Shown: positions 26,785 to 35,039 of the stretch, piece by piece
Layout: every line of letters begins with the position of its first letter
Numbering within the stretch: position 1 is the first letter of the stretch
Assembly: GCA_025062325.1 (NCBI GenBank)
Contig: JANXAL010000071.1
Location: forward strand, 20,268-84,267
Length of the DNA: 64,000 bases
Source of the DNA: Roseiflexus sp.
GTDB lineage: Bacteria > Chloroflexota > Chloroflexia > Chloroflexales > Roseiflexaceae
Direction of reading: 5' to 3'
The notes under the pieces: generated by a model
The model's database searches: none
What the model was told of the DNA's origin: nothing
The model's input: the letters and a program-made list of their open reading frames with translations, nothing else
Position numbers and translations under genes: made by a program

Positions 26785-27984
26785 TCACGCTCTAGCAGTT
26801 GCGGGCATCGCCGCGCTCTCCGGCGCCGGTAGTCCTTTCTCGCGCAGCAAATGCCGGTAGGCGCCAATCACTCGTTGAAACACCTGTTGCTCATCAAATC
26901 GCTCGCGCGCTATGCGGCGACCAGCCGCTCCCATAGCTGCACGCAGATCGGCGTCCTGCAACAGGCGCGCCAGGGCATCCGCCAGGGCATCGACATCGCG
27001 CAGCGGCGTCAGAAGTCCGTTGCGACCGTGCTCAACCGCCTCGCGACATCCGCGCACGTTGGTCACGACACACGGAACTCCCATAGCCGACGCTTCCATT
27101 GGCGCACGCGGAAACCCTTCACGGTACGATGGCAGCGCAAACACGTCCATTAGAGCGTACATTTCCGGCATATCCTGGCGAATGCCAGCAAATACGCATG
27201 GCGCTGTTCCCGCTGCCGCCTGAATATCGTCGGGAGTGAGCGCATCCGCCTTTTCCCGGTCAACGCCGCCAACGACCAGAAGTGTGACCGGACCCAGGCG
27301 TTCCTGCACCTGTCGCATGGCGCGCGCCAGTTCGAGCACCCCTTTTGCCGCAACCAGACGACCGACGAAGCCGACAACCGGCGTGTCTGGCGGCAGTCCA
27401 AGATCGCGCCGCAGAAGCGCCAAGTGCATCGGATCGATCCGGCGCCGGTCGAAACGTCGGATATCGATGCCATTGCCGAGCAATTGAATCCGCTCCGGCG
27501 GGCAGATGCCCAGGCGCACCGCAGTGTCGAGGTCTTCGCTGCTCTGCGAAAGAATGAGATCGGAGCAACGCGCCGCAATGCGCTCCATCGTAATGTAGAA
27601 GCGTTGCTGCGCAGGCGGCATGTGTTCGTGAAAATAAAAGCCATGGATGGTATTGATCACCACCGGCGTTCCAGCCATACGCGCCGCTAGTTGTCCCAAC
27701 AGTCCCGGTTTGGGGGTGTGAGTATGCACAATCGCGAAGCGTTCGCGGCGAAACACGCGGTACAGGCGCAGCAGTGCGCACAGGTCGGCGAACGGCGTCA
27801 GCCGCCGCGTGAGCGGAACGGCAATATGGCGAATACCGTGCGCTTCAATAATCGGAACATCCGGTCCCGGCGCTGAGACGCCTGTCACCTGATACCCGGC
27901 GTCGGCGATGCTGCGCAGTTGATTGAGCAGCAGATAGCGCAGCGATTGGTCAACGGTCGTCACATGCGCAACTCGCACGGTCAT
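26785..27984 (-). CDS. Glycosyltransferase, GT4 family
   Basis: 399 residues with two Rossmann domains. The N-terminal acceptor domain starts MTVRVAHVTTVDQSLRYLLL and contains IVHTHTPKPGLLGQLAARMA; the C-terminal donor domain has VGFVGRLVAAKGVLEL and the E-x7-E region ALPSYREGFPRAPMEASAMG. The mechanism is retaining. It resembles PglA-like enzymes that add the second sugar to a lipid-linked primer, which fits the PglC-like gene directly downstream. Donor and linkage are unknown. Confidence 0.88.
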   Translation of the reverse strand: MTVRVAHVTTVDQSLRYLLLNQLRSIADAGYQVTGVSAPGPDVPIIEAHGIRHIAVPLTRRLTPFADLCALLRLYRVFRRERFAIVHTHTPKPGLLGQLAARMAGTPVVINTIHGFYFHEHMPPAQQRFYITMERIAARCSDLILSQSSEDLDTAVRLGICPPERIQLLGNGIDIRRFDRRRIDPMHLALLRRDLGLPPDTPVVGFVGRLVAAKGVLELARAMRQVQERLGPVTLLVVGGVDREKADALTPDDIQAAAGTAPCVFAGIRQDMPEMYALMDVFALPSYREGFPRAPMEASAMGVPCVVTNVRGCREAVEHGRNGLLTPLRDVDALADALARLLQDADLRAAMGAAGRRIARERFDEQQVFQRVIGAYRHLLREKGLPAPESAAMPATARA

Positions 27985-27996
27985 GGAATGTGCCTC

Positions 27997-29091
27997 CTAT
28001 GCGCTACGTCCTACCTGCAGCAAAATATCCACCAGGCGTGGAGCGACCGATTGAATGGAGTAGGACTGCGCCACTGTCGCGCGCCCTGCCATGCCCAGGC
28101 GCTCGCGCAGCGCCGGGTCGTCGAGCAGCCGCGCCAGCGCGCAGCGCCATGCGATCGGGTTGTCCGCCAGCAAACCATTGACGTTGTGCACAATCAACTG
28201 GCGCGCCATGCCGACCGGCGAACACACAGCCGGAACGCCGACTGCCATATACTGCACAGCCTTCACGCCGCTCTTGCCGCGGGTCCATTCATCGTCCGGC
28301 AGCGGCATCACCCCAATGTCGAAGGCATGAAGATGCTGCACTTCGGTCGCTAGACTCCAGGTGCGGTTGACCACCGGAATGTGCGCGCTGACATACGGAA
28401 GTGAACTGATGACGTGCAGTTCGAGCGGGTAGTGCCGCGCCAGTTCGCCAAAGACCGGTTCCAGCGATCGCAGGTAGGGAAAGCCGTTCGGCGTGCCGAT
28501 CCAGCCGATGACCAGCCGCTCTGAGGCGCGGGGTGCGCGGTAATCCTTCGGCGGGTAGCGGGTGATGTCCACGCCGCTGTTGACCACCGACACGCGCGGG
28601 TTCAAGCGGCGCATGTATTCCGCTAGATGCTCATTCCAAACGATCACGTGCGTGGCGTTGCGCACGATGCGCTCGATCTTGCCGCGACACAGCCAGCGCA
28701 CTAGAGGAAATGGATGGCATCGGTAGTAGACGTGCGTTGCGTCGTCGAACAGCACAACATGCTTCACGCCGCGTCGCCGCAGCCATTCCTCAAAGCCGTC
28801 TGGCAGATAGGGAAACAGTTCTTTTTCAAACACCACCAGATCATAGCGCTGCGCGTTGAGCAGCACCTGCAACCGCCGTGCAACACGACGGGCAAAGTAC
28901 AACCCGTGGCGCGCAATGTCGCCGAACCCCGTCGGACGGTCGAGCACGCCGAACTCGAAGTACCGGTCGTCGAACAGCGGCTCGACGGTGCAGGCGATGC
29001 CTGCCTGCGCATACGCGGGCAGGTACTGGTGCACCATATAGCGACTGCTGCCGCCGCGCTGACTGTAGCGTGTGAGAAAGAGCACGTTCAT
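27997..29091 (-). CDS. Glycosyltransferase, GT4-like
   Basis: 364 residues. The N-terminus MNVLFLTRYSQRGGSSRYMV is a typical GT4 start. The middle has VIVWNEHLAEYMRRLNPRVS and RLVIGWIGTPNGFPYL; the C-terminal donor-site region is DIGVMPLPDDEWTRGKSGVK followed by AVQYMAVGVPAVCSPVG. It is more divergent than its neighbours and has the GK(S/C)xxK variant of the donor loop found in many exopolysaccharide enzymes. It lies 7 bp after the GT2 gene in the operon. Substrates are unknown. Confidence 0.85.
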   Translation of the reverse strand: MNVLFLTRYSQRGGSSRYMVHQYLPAYAQAGIACTVEPLFDDRYFEFGVLDRPTGFGDIARHGLYFARRVARRLQVLLNAQRYDLVVFEKELFPYLPDGFEEWLRRRGVKHVVLFDDATHVYYRCHPFPLVRWLCRGKIERIVRNATHVIVWNEHLAEYMRRLNPRVSVVNSGVDITRYPPKDYRAPRASERLVIGWIGTPNGFPYLRSLEPVFGELARHYPLELHVISSLPYVSAHIPVVNRTWSLATEVQHLHAFDIGVMPLPDDEWTRGKSGVKAVQYMAVGVPAVCSPVGMARQLIVHNVNGLLADNPIAWRCALARLLDDPALRERLGMAGRATVAQSYSIQSVAPRLVDILLQVGRSA

Positions 29092-29097
29092 GGTTCT

Positions 29098-30033
29098 TCA
29101 CCGGGCAATCATCGAAACGCACAACAATGCTGCGACGCGCCAGTATTGCGCAGCGTACTCCCACTGCCGCTGTTGTCCTGCCAGCGCCGCGCGCGCGGAT
29201 GCCAGCAGCGTACGCGCCAGCATCGCTGGCGCAATTGCGGCACAGAGCGCCGCAGTCGTCAGCAGTCCGTAGTGTTTGCGAAAGAACGACACCAGACTGG
29301 CGTACCGCTGCACGATGCGCGCATCGAGGTTCTGCAGCGAACTCTGACCGCCATAGTGGGTGATCTGCGGCGTCGGCGTGAAACGGATCCGCCAGCCAGC
29401 CTGACGCACGCGCCAACACAGATCCACTTCCTCGAAGTACAGAAAGAAGCGCTCATCGAGCGGACCAGCATCATTCCAGGCATCGCGGCGCACCAGCAGG
29501 CATGCGCCTGACGGTTGATCGACATCGCGCGCCTCATCGTGCGCCCACCAGGTCATCTTGAAGCGCGCCAGCGCGCGGTTGCGCGGCGCGATCCGGCTGA
29601 TGCCCCAGCAATCCAGCGCGATGTTGAATAGGGTCGGAAACCGGCTGCACGACGGTTGCAGACTGCCGTCGGCATTCAACAATCTTGGACCGAGGATGCC
29701 AACGTCCGGCATCTGATCCATCAATGCCGTCATCTCGTCCAGCGCGCCGGGCGGCAGCCAGGTGTCGGGGTTCAGCAGCAGGAAATAGCGCCCCCGCGCC
29801 TGAGCGAACCCAAGGTTATTGGCGCGGGCAAAGCCGACGTTCTCCGGCAGCGCCATCAGGCGCACGTGCGGAAATGTGGCGCGAACCATCTCTGCGCTGC
29901 CATCGGTTGAAGCGTTATCGACCACGATGATCTCACAGACAGTCCGGCGCGCTGCCTCGTGCAGCGATGTAAGACAGGCGCGCAACAGATCGCGGGTATT
30001 CCAGTTGACAATCACGATGCTGAGGTCGCACAT
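29098..30033 (-). CDS. Glycosyltransferase, GT2 family (rhamnosyltransferase-like)
   Basis: 311 residues. The GT2 fold shows in DLSIVIVNWNTRDLLRACL, IIVVDNASTDGSAEMV, ENVGFARANNLGFAQARG and YFLLLNPDTWLPPGA, where NPD replaces the usual DxD as in many rhamnosyl/WsaF-like enzymes. FFLYFEEVDLCWRVRQAGWR is the acceptor/base region. A C-terminal hydrophobic stretch suggests membrane association. It overlaps the upstream GT4 gene by 22 bases. Inverting mechanism; donor likely a dTDP- or UDP-sugar. Confidence 0.88.
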   Translation of the reverse strand: MCDLSIVIVNWNTRDLLRACLTSLHEAARRTVCEIIVVDNASTDGSAEMVRATFPHVRLMALPENVGFARANNLGFAQARGRYFLLLNPDTWLPPGALDEMTALMDQMPDVGILGPRLLNADGSLQPSCSRFPTLFNIALDCWGISRIAPRNRALARFKMTWWAHDEARDVDQPSGACLLVRRDAWNDAGPLDERFFLYFEEVDLCWRVRQAGWRIRFTPTPQITHYGGQSSLQNLDARIVQRYASLVSFFRKHYGLLTTAALCAAIAPAMLARTLLASARAALAGQQRQWEYAAQYWRVAALLCVSMIAR

Positions 30034-31199
30034 AACGGTTCGCTCCGCAGACGGTAAAAGATGCGTTCTTCAGCGAACGCCACCTGCTCGATATCGAAGA
30101 GATCCCGCACAATCGCGCGCCCTCTCCGCCCCATCGCGCGGCGGGCAGCGGGAGGAAGCGACAACAGATGCAGCAATGCATCTGCCAGCGCCCCCGGATC
30201 GCGCGGCGGCACGAGATACCCGGTTTCGCCGTCGCGCACCACGTCGGGCAACCCGCCGACAGCACTGGCAACTACTGGTCGTTCCATCAGCAACGGCTCG
30301 ACCGCGCCGCCAACGTTCTCTGAAAGCGACGGAACCGCCGCCACATCGCTTGCTGCCAGGATCGCTGGAATGTCGGTGCGTCTGCCGGTGAAGATGACAT
30401 TGTGGTCAACCCCATGCATGCGCGCGAGTTGCTTCAAAGATGCCTCGTAAGCGCCATGCGCAACGCCTTCGGGTTCGGCGCCGACAATGAGGAAGCGCAC
30501 GGATGGCAGGCGCGCCACAACATCGCGCGCTGCGCGGATCAGCACTTCGTGCCCTTTGATGCCGTAGTGCGGATCGAAGCGACGAATCGGCGGGATCAGA
30601 TGGGCAATGGTCGTCACAACCGGCGCAGTGGGCGCAATGCCGAACTCCTGACGCACCGCAGCGCCATCCAGCGACGGATCGAAACGGTCGAGCGGAAAGC
30701 CGTAATAACTCAGAATCACGGCGCTGCGCGCGATTGGCGCACGTCGGTAATAGCGCACCAGCGCCCGACTCGATGCCAGAATTGCGCTATCCATCCAGGC
30801 GGTGCCGTACTCCGCCAATCGATAGGGACCCAATTCCAGGTCCCACAGGCTCGGCGGCTTGAACAGACGCACCGGAACACCCGCTAGCCGCGCCGCCAAC
30901 CGTGCCCACAGGCTAATCGGCAGCGCGTAGTACACGACCACATCAGGGTTGTGCTGGCGAAACAGCCGATAGAGCGCCCCGATGGCATCGACCACACGGC
31001 GCACGTCCTTCAGGCGACGCGGCGCCTGCCAGGTCTGAACGTTCATGCCCGCAGCGTGCGCCAGCCGCGCCATCGGCGAATCGGAGGGGCACGCTATCAT
31101 CACCCGATGACCGCGACGCGCCAGAAACTGCGGCGTGTGCAACGCCCATTCGTGGGCGCCATAGCCGGTCACGTACACAATGGTCAGCGGCGCGCCCAT
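30012..31199 (-). CDS. Glycosyltransferase, GT4 family (paralogue of next gene upstream)
   Basis: 395 residues, starting MGAPLTIVYVTGYGAHEWAL. The C-terminal donor domain contains VPSLSENVGGAVEPLLMERP with the conserved Glu pair and GLPDVVRDGETGYLVPPRDP. This block of about 60 residues is identical to that of the gene at 31184-32404, whereas the N-terminal acceptor domains differ widely. It overlaps its neighbours at both ends (22 and 16 bases), so it is within one transcript. It probably adds a sugar from the same type of donor as its paralogue to a different acceptor. Confidence 0.9.
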   Translation of the reverse strand: MGAPLTIVYVTGYGAHEWALHTPQFLARRGHRVMIACPSDSPMARLAHAAGMNVQTWQAPRRLKDVRRVVDAIGALYRLFRQHNPDVVVYYALPISLWARLAARLAGVPVRLFKPPSLWDLELGPYRLAEYGTAWMDSAILASSRALVRYYRRAPIARSAVILSYYGFPLDRFDPSLDGAAVRQEFGIAPTAPVVTTIAHLIPPIRRFDPHYGIKGHEVLIRAARDVVARLPSVRFLIVGAEPEGVAHGAYEASLKQLARMHGVDHNVIFTGRRTDIPAILAASDVAAVPSLSENVGGAVEPLLMERPVVASAVGGLPDVVRDGETGYLVPPRDPGALADALLHLLSLPPAARRAMGRRGRAIVRDLFDIEQVAFAEERIFYRLRSEPLCATSAS

Positions 31200-32404
31200 T
31201 GCAGACCTCCCATTCCCCGGGCATTCAAGATGTCGTAGTACAGTTGCTCGGTCTGCCGCACAGTGGTGCGCAGATCAAACAGTTCCTCCACAATAGCGCG
31301 CCCTCTGCGCCCCATCTCCCGACGGGCAACCGGAGACAGCGACAGGATGCGGAGTAACGTCTGCGCCAGCGCCTCCGGGTCGCGCGGCGGCACGAGATAG
31401 CCGGTTTCGCCGTCGCGCACCACGTCAGGCAACCCGCCGACGGCGCTAGCGACCACCGGTCGCTCCATGAGCAGCGGCTCGACCGCGCCGCCGACATTCT
31501 CCGAGAGCGATGGGACTGCCGCGACATCGCTTGCTGCCAGGATTGCCGGAATGTCGGTACGTTTGCCAGCGAAGATAACCGTCTGCTGCAACCCCAGGTC
31601 GGCGACCATCTGATACAACCGGCGTTTGTACTGTTCCGCTTCGCCAGGGACCAGCGCATCACCGACGATCAGGAAGCGCACGTTAGGATTTGCTTCGCGC
31701 ACGTGCGCCGCTGCTGCGATCAGGATTTCGTGACCTTTCAGCCCGAGGCCGCCAAAGACGTTTAGCCCTCGCAGGGAGCGTTCCTTCAATGGCGAGTACA
31801 TATAGGCAATCATCGTGACCAGCGGCGCGTCCGGCGCAATGCCAAATTCGCGCCGGATCGGGCTGCCATCGATTGCCGGATTGAATGGCTCGAAGGGAAA
31901 ACCGTAGTAGATCAGGCGGATCCGACCGCGCATAACGTCGCACGCTTCGTAGATGCGTTGTATAGCGGTACTCGATGCAATGATGGCGCTATCGAGGCGC
32001 GCCAGCGCCATTTCGATCCGGCGCGATGCAGGAATTTCGAGCGGCAGCGGACCGGGCCACTGCGTCAGGCGCACCGGAACGCCTGCCGCGTATGCCGCAA
32101 GGCGCCCCCACACATTGGCTGGCGCCAGGTGGTTATGCACCACGTCAATCCGCTCCCGGCGCAGCCAGGCTGCTACGCGCGCCACGTATGCCGCTGCGGT
32201 ATGCACGTGCCGGATGCGGCGCGGAAATGGAATGACCTGCGTCGGAATGCCAGCGGCGCGCGCCCGCTCCGGCAGCGGACCGTCCTCCGGGCAGATCAGG
32301 TGCACCCTGTGCCCGGCATCGCGCAACCGGCAGAGCGGATGGAACGCCCAACCGCCAGCGAAGGCGCTCCCGACAATATGGACGATGCATAAGGATCGAG
32401 ACAT
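31184..32404 (-). CDS. Glycosyltransferase, GT4 family
   Basis: 406 residues. The N-terminus MSRSLCIVHIVGSAFAGGWA and the RIDVVHNHLAPANVWGRLAA segment form the acceptor domain; FAGKRTDIPAILAASDVAAV and VPSLSENVGGAVEPLLMERP form the donor site. It is paralogous to 30012-31199 with an identical donor-site block, which implies the same nucleotide sugar. The stop overlaps the paralogue's start by 16 bases and the start abuts the stop of the polymerase gene. Confidence 0.9.
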   Translation of the reverse strand: MSRSLCIVHIVGSAFAGGWAFHPLCRLRDAGHRVHLICPEDGPLPERARAAGIPTQVIPFPRRIRHVHTAAAYVARVAAWLRRERIDVVHNHLAPANVWGRLAAYAAGVPVRLTQWPGPLPLEIPASRRIEMALARLDSAIIASSTAIQRIYEACDVMRGRIRLIYYGFPFEPFNPAIDGSPIRREFGIAPDAPLVTMIAYMYSPLKERSLRGLNVFGGLGLKGHEILIAAAAHVREANPNVRFLIVGDALVPGEAEQYKRRLYQMVADLGLQQTVIFAGKRTDIPAILAASDVAAVPSLSENVGGAVEPLLMERPVVASAVGGLPDVVRDGETGYLVPPRDPEALAQTLLRILSLSPVARREMGRRGRAIVEELFDLRTTVRQTEQLYYDILNARGMGGLQWARR

Positions 32405-33760
32405 CTACAACTCACCTTCCTGCCCGACGAGGCACGCCAGAACTAAGAGGAACACAAATGCGAGAACTGGGTCGAACAGCGGTTCGCCAAACAGAGATGA
32501 CGCTAGCACTGCCAGGATCACTGCCTGCACGACACGCGCCTGATGGCTCTGACGTGCAACCAGAGCCCTTGCGCGCCGCCACGCCGCCAGAAACATGCCC
32601 ACGCTCAACACGCCGCCAATGCCGAGCATCGCAAAGGCGCTCAGAAAGTAGTTATGGGCAAAGCCCAGGTCGTACACTGCCGATCCAGCAGCGATCGGCG
32701 CCTGCCCGGTGCGCACCAGATACTCGCTGAACTTTCCCCATCCGATGCCGGTCAGCGGCGCCGAGAGGAAAGCGTTGACCGCCGCGCCCCACAGCTCGAT
32801 GCGCGTCTCCGCCGACGGGTCGAACCCGCGTCTCGGCGACCAGGTCATTTCAAGGCGCGCCCAGACCGCTTCGGGCAAACCAAACAACACAAAGGCGCTA
32901 ATCGCCCCGGCAATGATCCACAGTTTCAGTGAATGCCCGCGATAGAGCAGCAGGGTTGCAACGATCAGGGCTATGTAGGACGAGCGACTGAACGAAAACA
33001 GGATGGCGGTTAACAGAATGGCGAGGAATGGCGCTCTGAGCAGCCAGCCGATTCGAGCGCGCCATCCGAGCAGCAGGGTCCAGCCAATGACCCACAGTAA
33101 CCCCAGCGAGTTCTTCAAGCTGCCGATAATGGTGTAGGTATCGATCCAGGCGTCGCGCCCTTGAAGTCCTTCGCTCAACGAGCGCGAATTGAGCAGGAAC
33201 GCTCCCGCAACGACGGTTGCGCCGAGTGCAATGCCGCCGAGCAAAGCGTGCGCCTGACTGTTCGCCGTTATCCTGGGCGCCGCCAGTGCGAACCAAAGAT
33301 AAGGAAGCATGCCGATCACAGTCATCACTAGATGCCGCAGGCTCAACCCCTCACCCAGGCGCATCCGTTCCGCCAGGACGACAACCGCTCCCCAACCGAC
33401 GACGGCAATCATCAACCGGCGATCCCATTGCTTGGCGGCTGGCTGCTGCACCGCCAGATACAGCGCGTGGACGCAGGTCATCCCGTACAGCGCCAGCAAC
33501 GCCTGACTGAAGAGCGCGCTGCGCGCATCGATCAGATAGAGGAGCGGAGCGACTGCGCCGGTCACGAAGAAAGCGCCATCGCCGCCACGCAACACCAGGA
33601 CGACCCAGGATGCAGCGCCAAGCAATAGCAGCAATAGGAACGGTTGCGTCGCCGCCAGCACGCCAGCGAGCGGCGCGACAGTCAGCCCGATCAGCAACGC
33701 CGTGCCGACTCGGAGATATTCAGGCGCGACGAAAGCGGACAATCTGCTCATAGATGGCAT
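32405..33760 (-). CDS. O-antigen ligase/polymerase-like membrane protein (Wzy/WaaL family)
   Basis: 451 residues from the ATG at 33760, with AAGGA 5 nt upstream; a GTG at 33775 would give five more residues. There are about a dozen hydrophobic helices, and a large extracytoplasmic loop before the end contains RRGFDPSAETRIELWGAAVN and GIGWGKFSEYLVRTGQAPIA, matching the Wzy_C/O-antigen ligase signature. In a Wzx/Wzy pathway it would polymerise lipid-linked repeat units on the outer face of the membrane. The flippase gene overlaps directly upstream, which supports the role. Confidence 0.84.
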   Translation of the reverse strand: MPSMSRLSAFVAPEYLRVGTALLIGLTVAPLAGVLAATQPFLLLLLLGAASWVVLVLRGGDGAFFVTGAVAPLLYLIDARSALFSQALLALYGMTCVHALYLAVQQPAAKQWDRRLMIAVVGWGAVVVLAERMRLGEGLSLRHLVMTVIGMLPYLWFALAAPRITANSQAHALLGGIALGATVVAGAFLLNSRSLSEGLQGRDAWIDTYTIIGSLKNSLGLLWVIGWTLLLGWRARIGWLLRAPFLAILLTAILFSFSRSSYIALIVATLLLYRGHSLKLWIIAGAISAFVLFGLPEAVWARLEMTWSPRRGFDPSAETRIELWGAAVNAFLSAPLTGIGWGKFSEYLVRTGQAPIAAGSAVYDLGFAHNYFLSAFAMLGIGGVLSVGMFLAAWRRARALVARQSHQARVVQAVILAVLASSLFGEPLFDPVLAFVFLLVLACLVGQEGEL

Positions 33761-35030
33761 GAATCCTTCGTTCACCGCTTGTCCAGTCAGTCGTCTGGAA
33801 CAGCAGCAATGTGCGCCAGCTCAGGCGGCTAGCGTGGCAGAAACGCACCACCATCACAAGCGTCGTCATCGTTCTCGCAACGACAACCGCCACGGCAGCG
33901 CCCAGTGCACCGAACAGCGGTGCGAGCGCCAGTGATGCGGCGATCAAAATGCCGCATCCGATCCAGGCAGCGGTCGCTGGCGTTCCAGGCTGTTCAAGGG
34001 CATTGAAGTAGAGCGACAACACCATGCCGGGCGTACTGAGCGCTGCACCGATGCAAAGCACAAACGCAACCGCCGCCGCCGGGCGAAATGCCTCGCCAAA
34101 TCCGGCTGGCACAAGCACGAAGGCGCTGCTGCCAAGCAGCAAGCCCAGCCCAAGCGCACCGGCGAACGCCGAACGCGCTGCAGCAGCGACGCGCAGTGCG
34201 ACTGACGCGGGATTGTGACCGGCAAGTCGTGGCAGCAGAACGTTGATGAGCGTATTGGGCAGCATCAGCGCCATGTCTGCAAAGACGACCGCAATGGAAT
34301 AGATGCCAGTCTGTGCTATCGACGCCGTGCCGCTGATGATGACCAGGCTGCTGCGCAGAAACAGCAGACCTGCCAGGTTGCCTCGAAATGATTGCAGCGA
34401 GTACCGAGCGAATGCCGTGAGAGGCGGTGCGATGCACTCAGCGGTTTCCGTGCGGCGCAGAGTTGCTGCGAGCACGATCAGCATGGCGACCTGCACTCCC
34501 AGGACGGTCGCTATGACCGACTCGGCACGATCAACTCCCGCGACGTACAGGACGGCAAGCGCCAGTACGTACAGGAGTGTGGAAACCGCATTGATAACGT
34601 TCGTCAGTCGGATGCGGTTCAAACCGACGCAGATCGCGTTGAGCAGCGTTGTCAGGACAAACACTGGCGTCAACAGCGCAACCGAGAGCATCAGTCGCCG
34701 GTCCATCAGGGCGTCGACCTGAATGCCCGACAGCACGAGCGCAACCAGGGCAATGCCGACGGCATACATCAAACCGGCGCGCATCGTCCACAGCGTGTGC
34801 TGCGCCGAACGCGCGACAAAATAGATAACGGCGCTATCTGAGCCGAGCAGGGCAATCCCGCCGATCAACGCTGACCACGAGAGTGCGGCGGCAAGCAATC
34901 CTTTGCCCTCAGGACCAAGCAAACGCGCCTGTAATACCGCCGAGATCGCCATCAATCCCAACGTCGCCAGTCGCACGGCATAGGTCTCGACGGTCAGGCG
35001 TGCAACTCCTGGCTGTGATTGCTGTGTCAC
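33720..35030 (-). CDS. Polysaccharide flippase, Wzx-like (MOP superfamily)
   Basis: 436 residues with 12 predicted hydrophobic helices. The N-terminus TVETYAVRLATLGLMAISAV, with LQARLLGPEGKGLLAAALSW, is the standard polysaccharide-biosynthesis flippase start; LPNTLINVLLPRLAGHNPAS lies in the middle. It moves undecaprenyl-pyrophosphate-linked oligosaccharide across the membrane. It lies 9 bp after the tyrosine kinase/co-polymerase gene and overlaps the polymerase, giving the classic Wzc-Wzx-Wzy order. Confidence 0.88.
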   Translation of the reverse strand: MTQQSQPGVARLTVETYAVRLATLGLMAISAVLQARLLGPEGKGLLAAALSWSALIGGIALLGSDSAVIYFVARSAQHTLWTMRAGLMYAVGIALVALVLSGIQVDALMDRRLMLSVALLTPVFVLTTLLNAICVGLNRIRLTNVINAVSTLLYVLALAVLYVAGVDRAESVIATVLGVQVAMLIVLAATLRRTETAECIAPPLTAFARYSLQSFRGNLAGLLFLRSSLVIISGTASIAQTGIYSIAVVFADMALMLPNTLINVLLPRLAGHNPASVALRVAAAARSAFAGALGLGLLLGSSAFVLVPAGFGEAFRPAAAVAFVLCIGAALSTPGMVLSLYFNALEQPGTPATAAWIGCGILIAASLALAPLFGALGAAVAVVVARTMTTLVMVVRFCHASRLSWRTLLLFQTTDWTSGERRIHAIYEQIVRFRRA

Positions 35031-35039
35031 AGGATGTCC

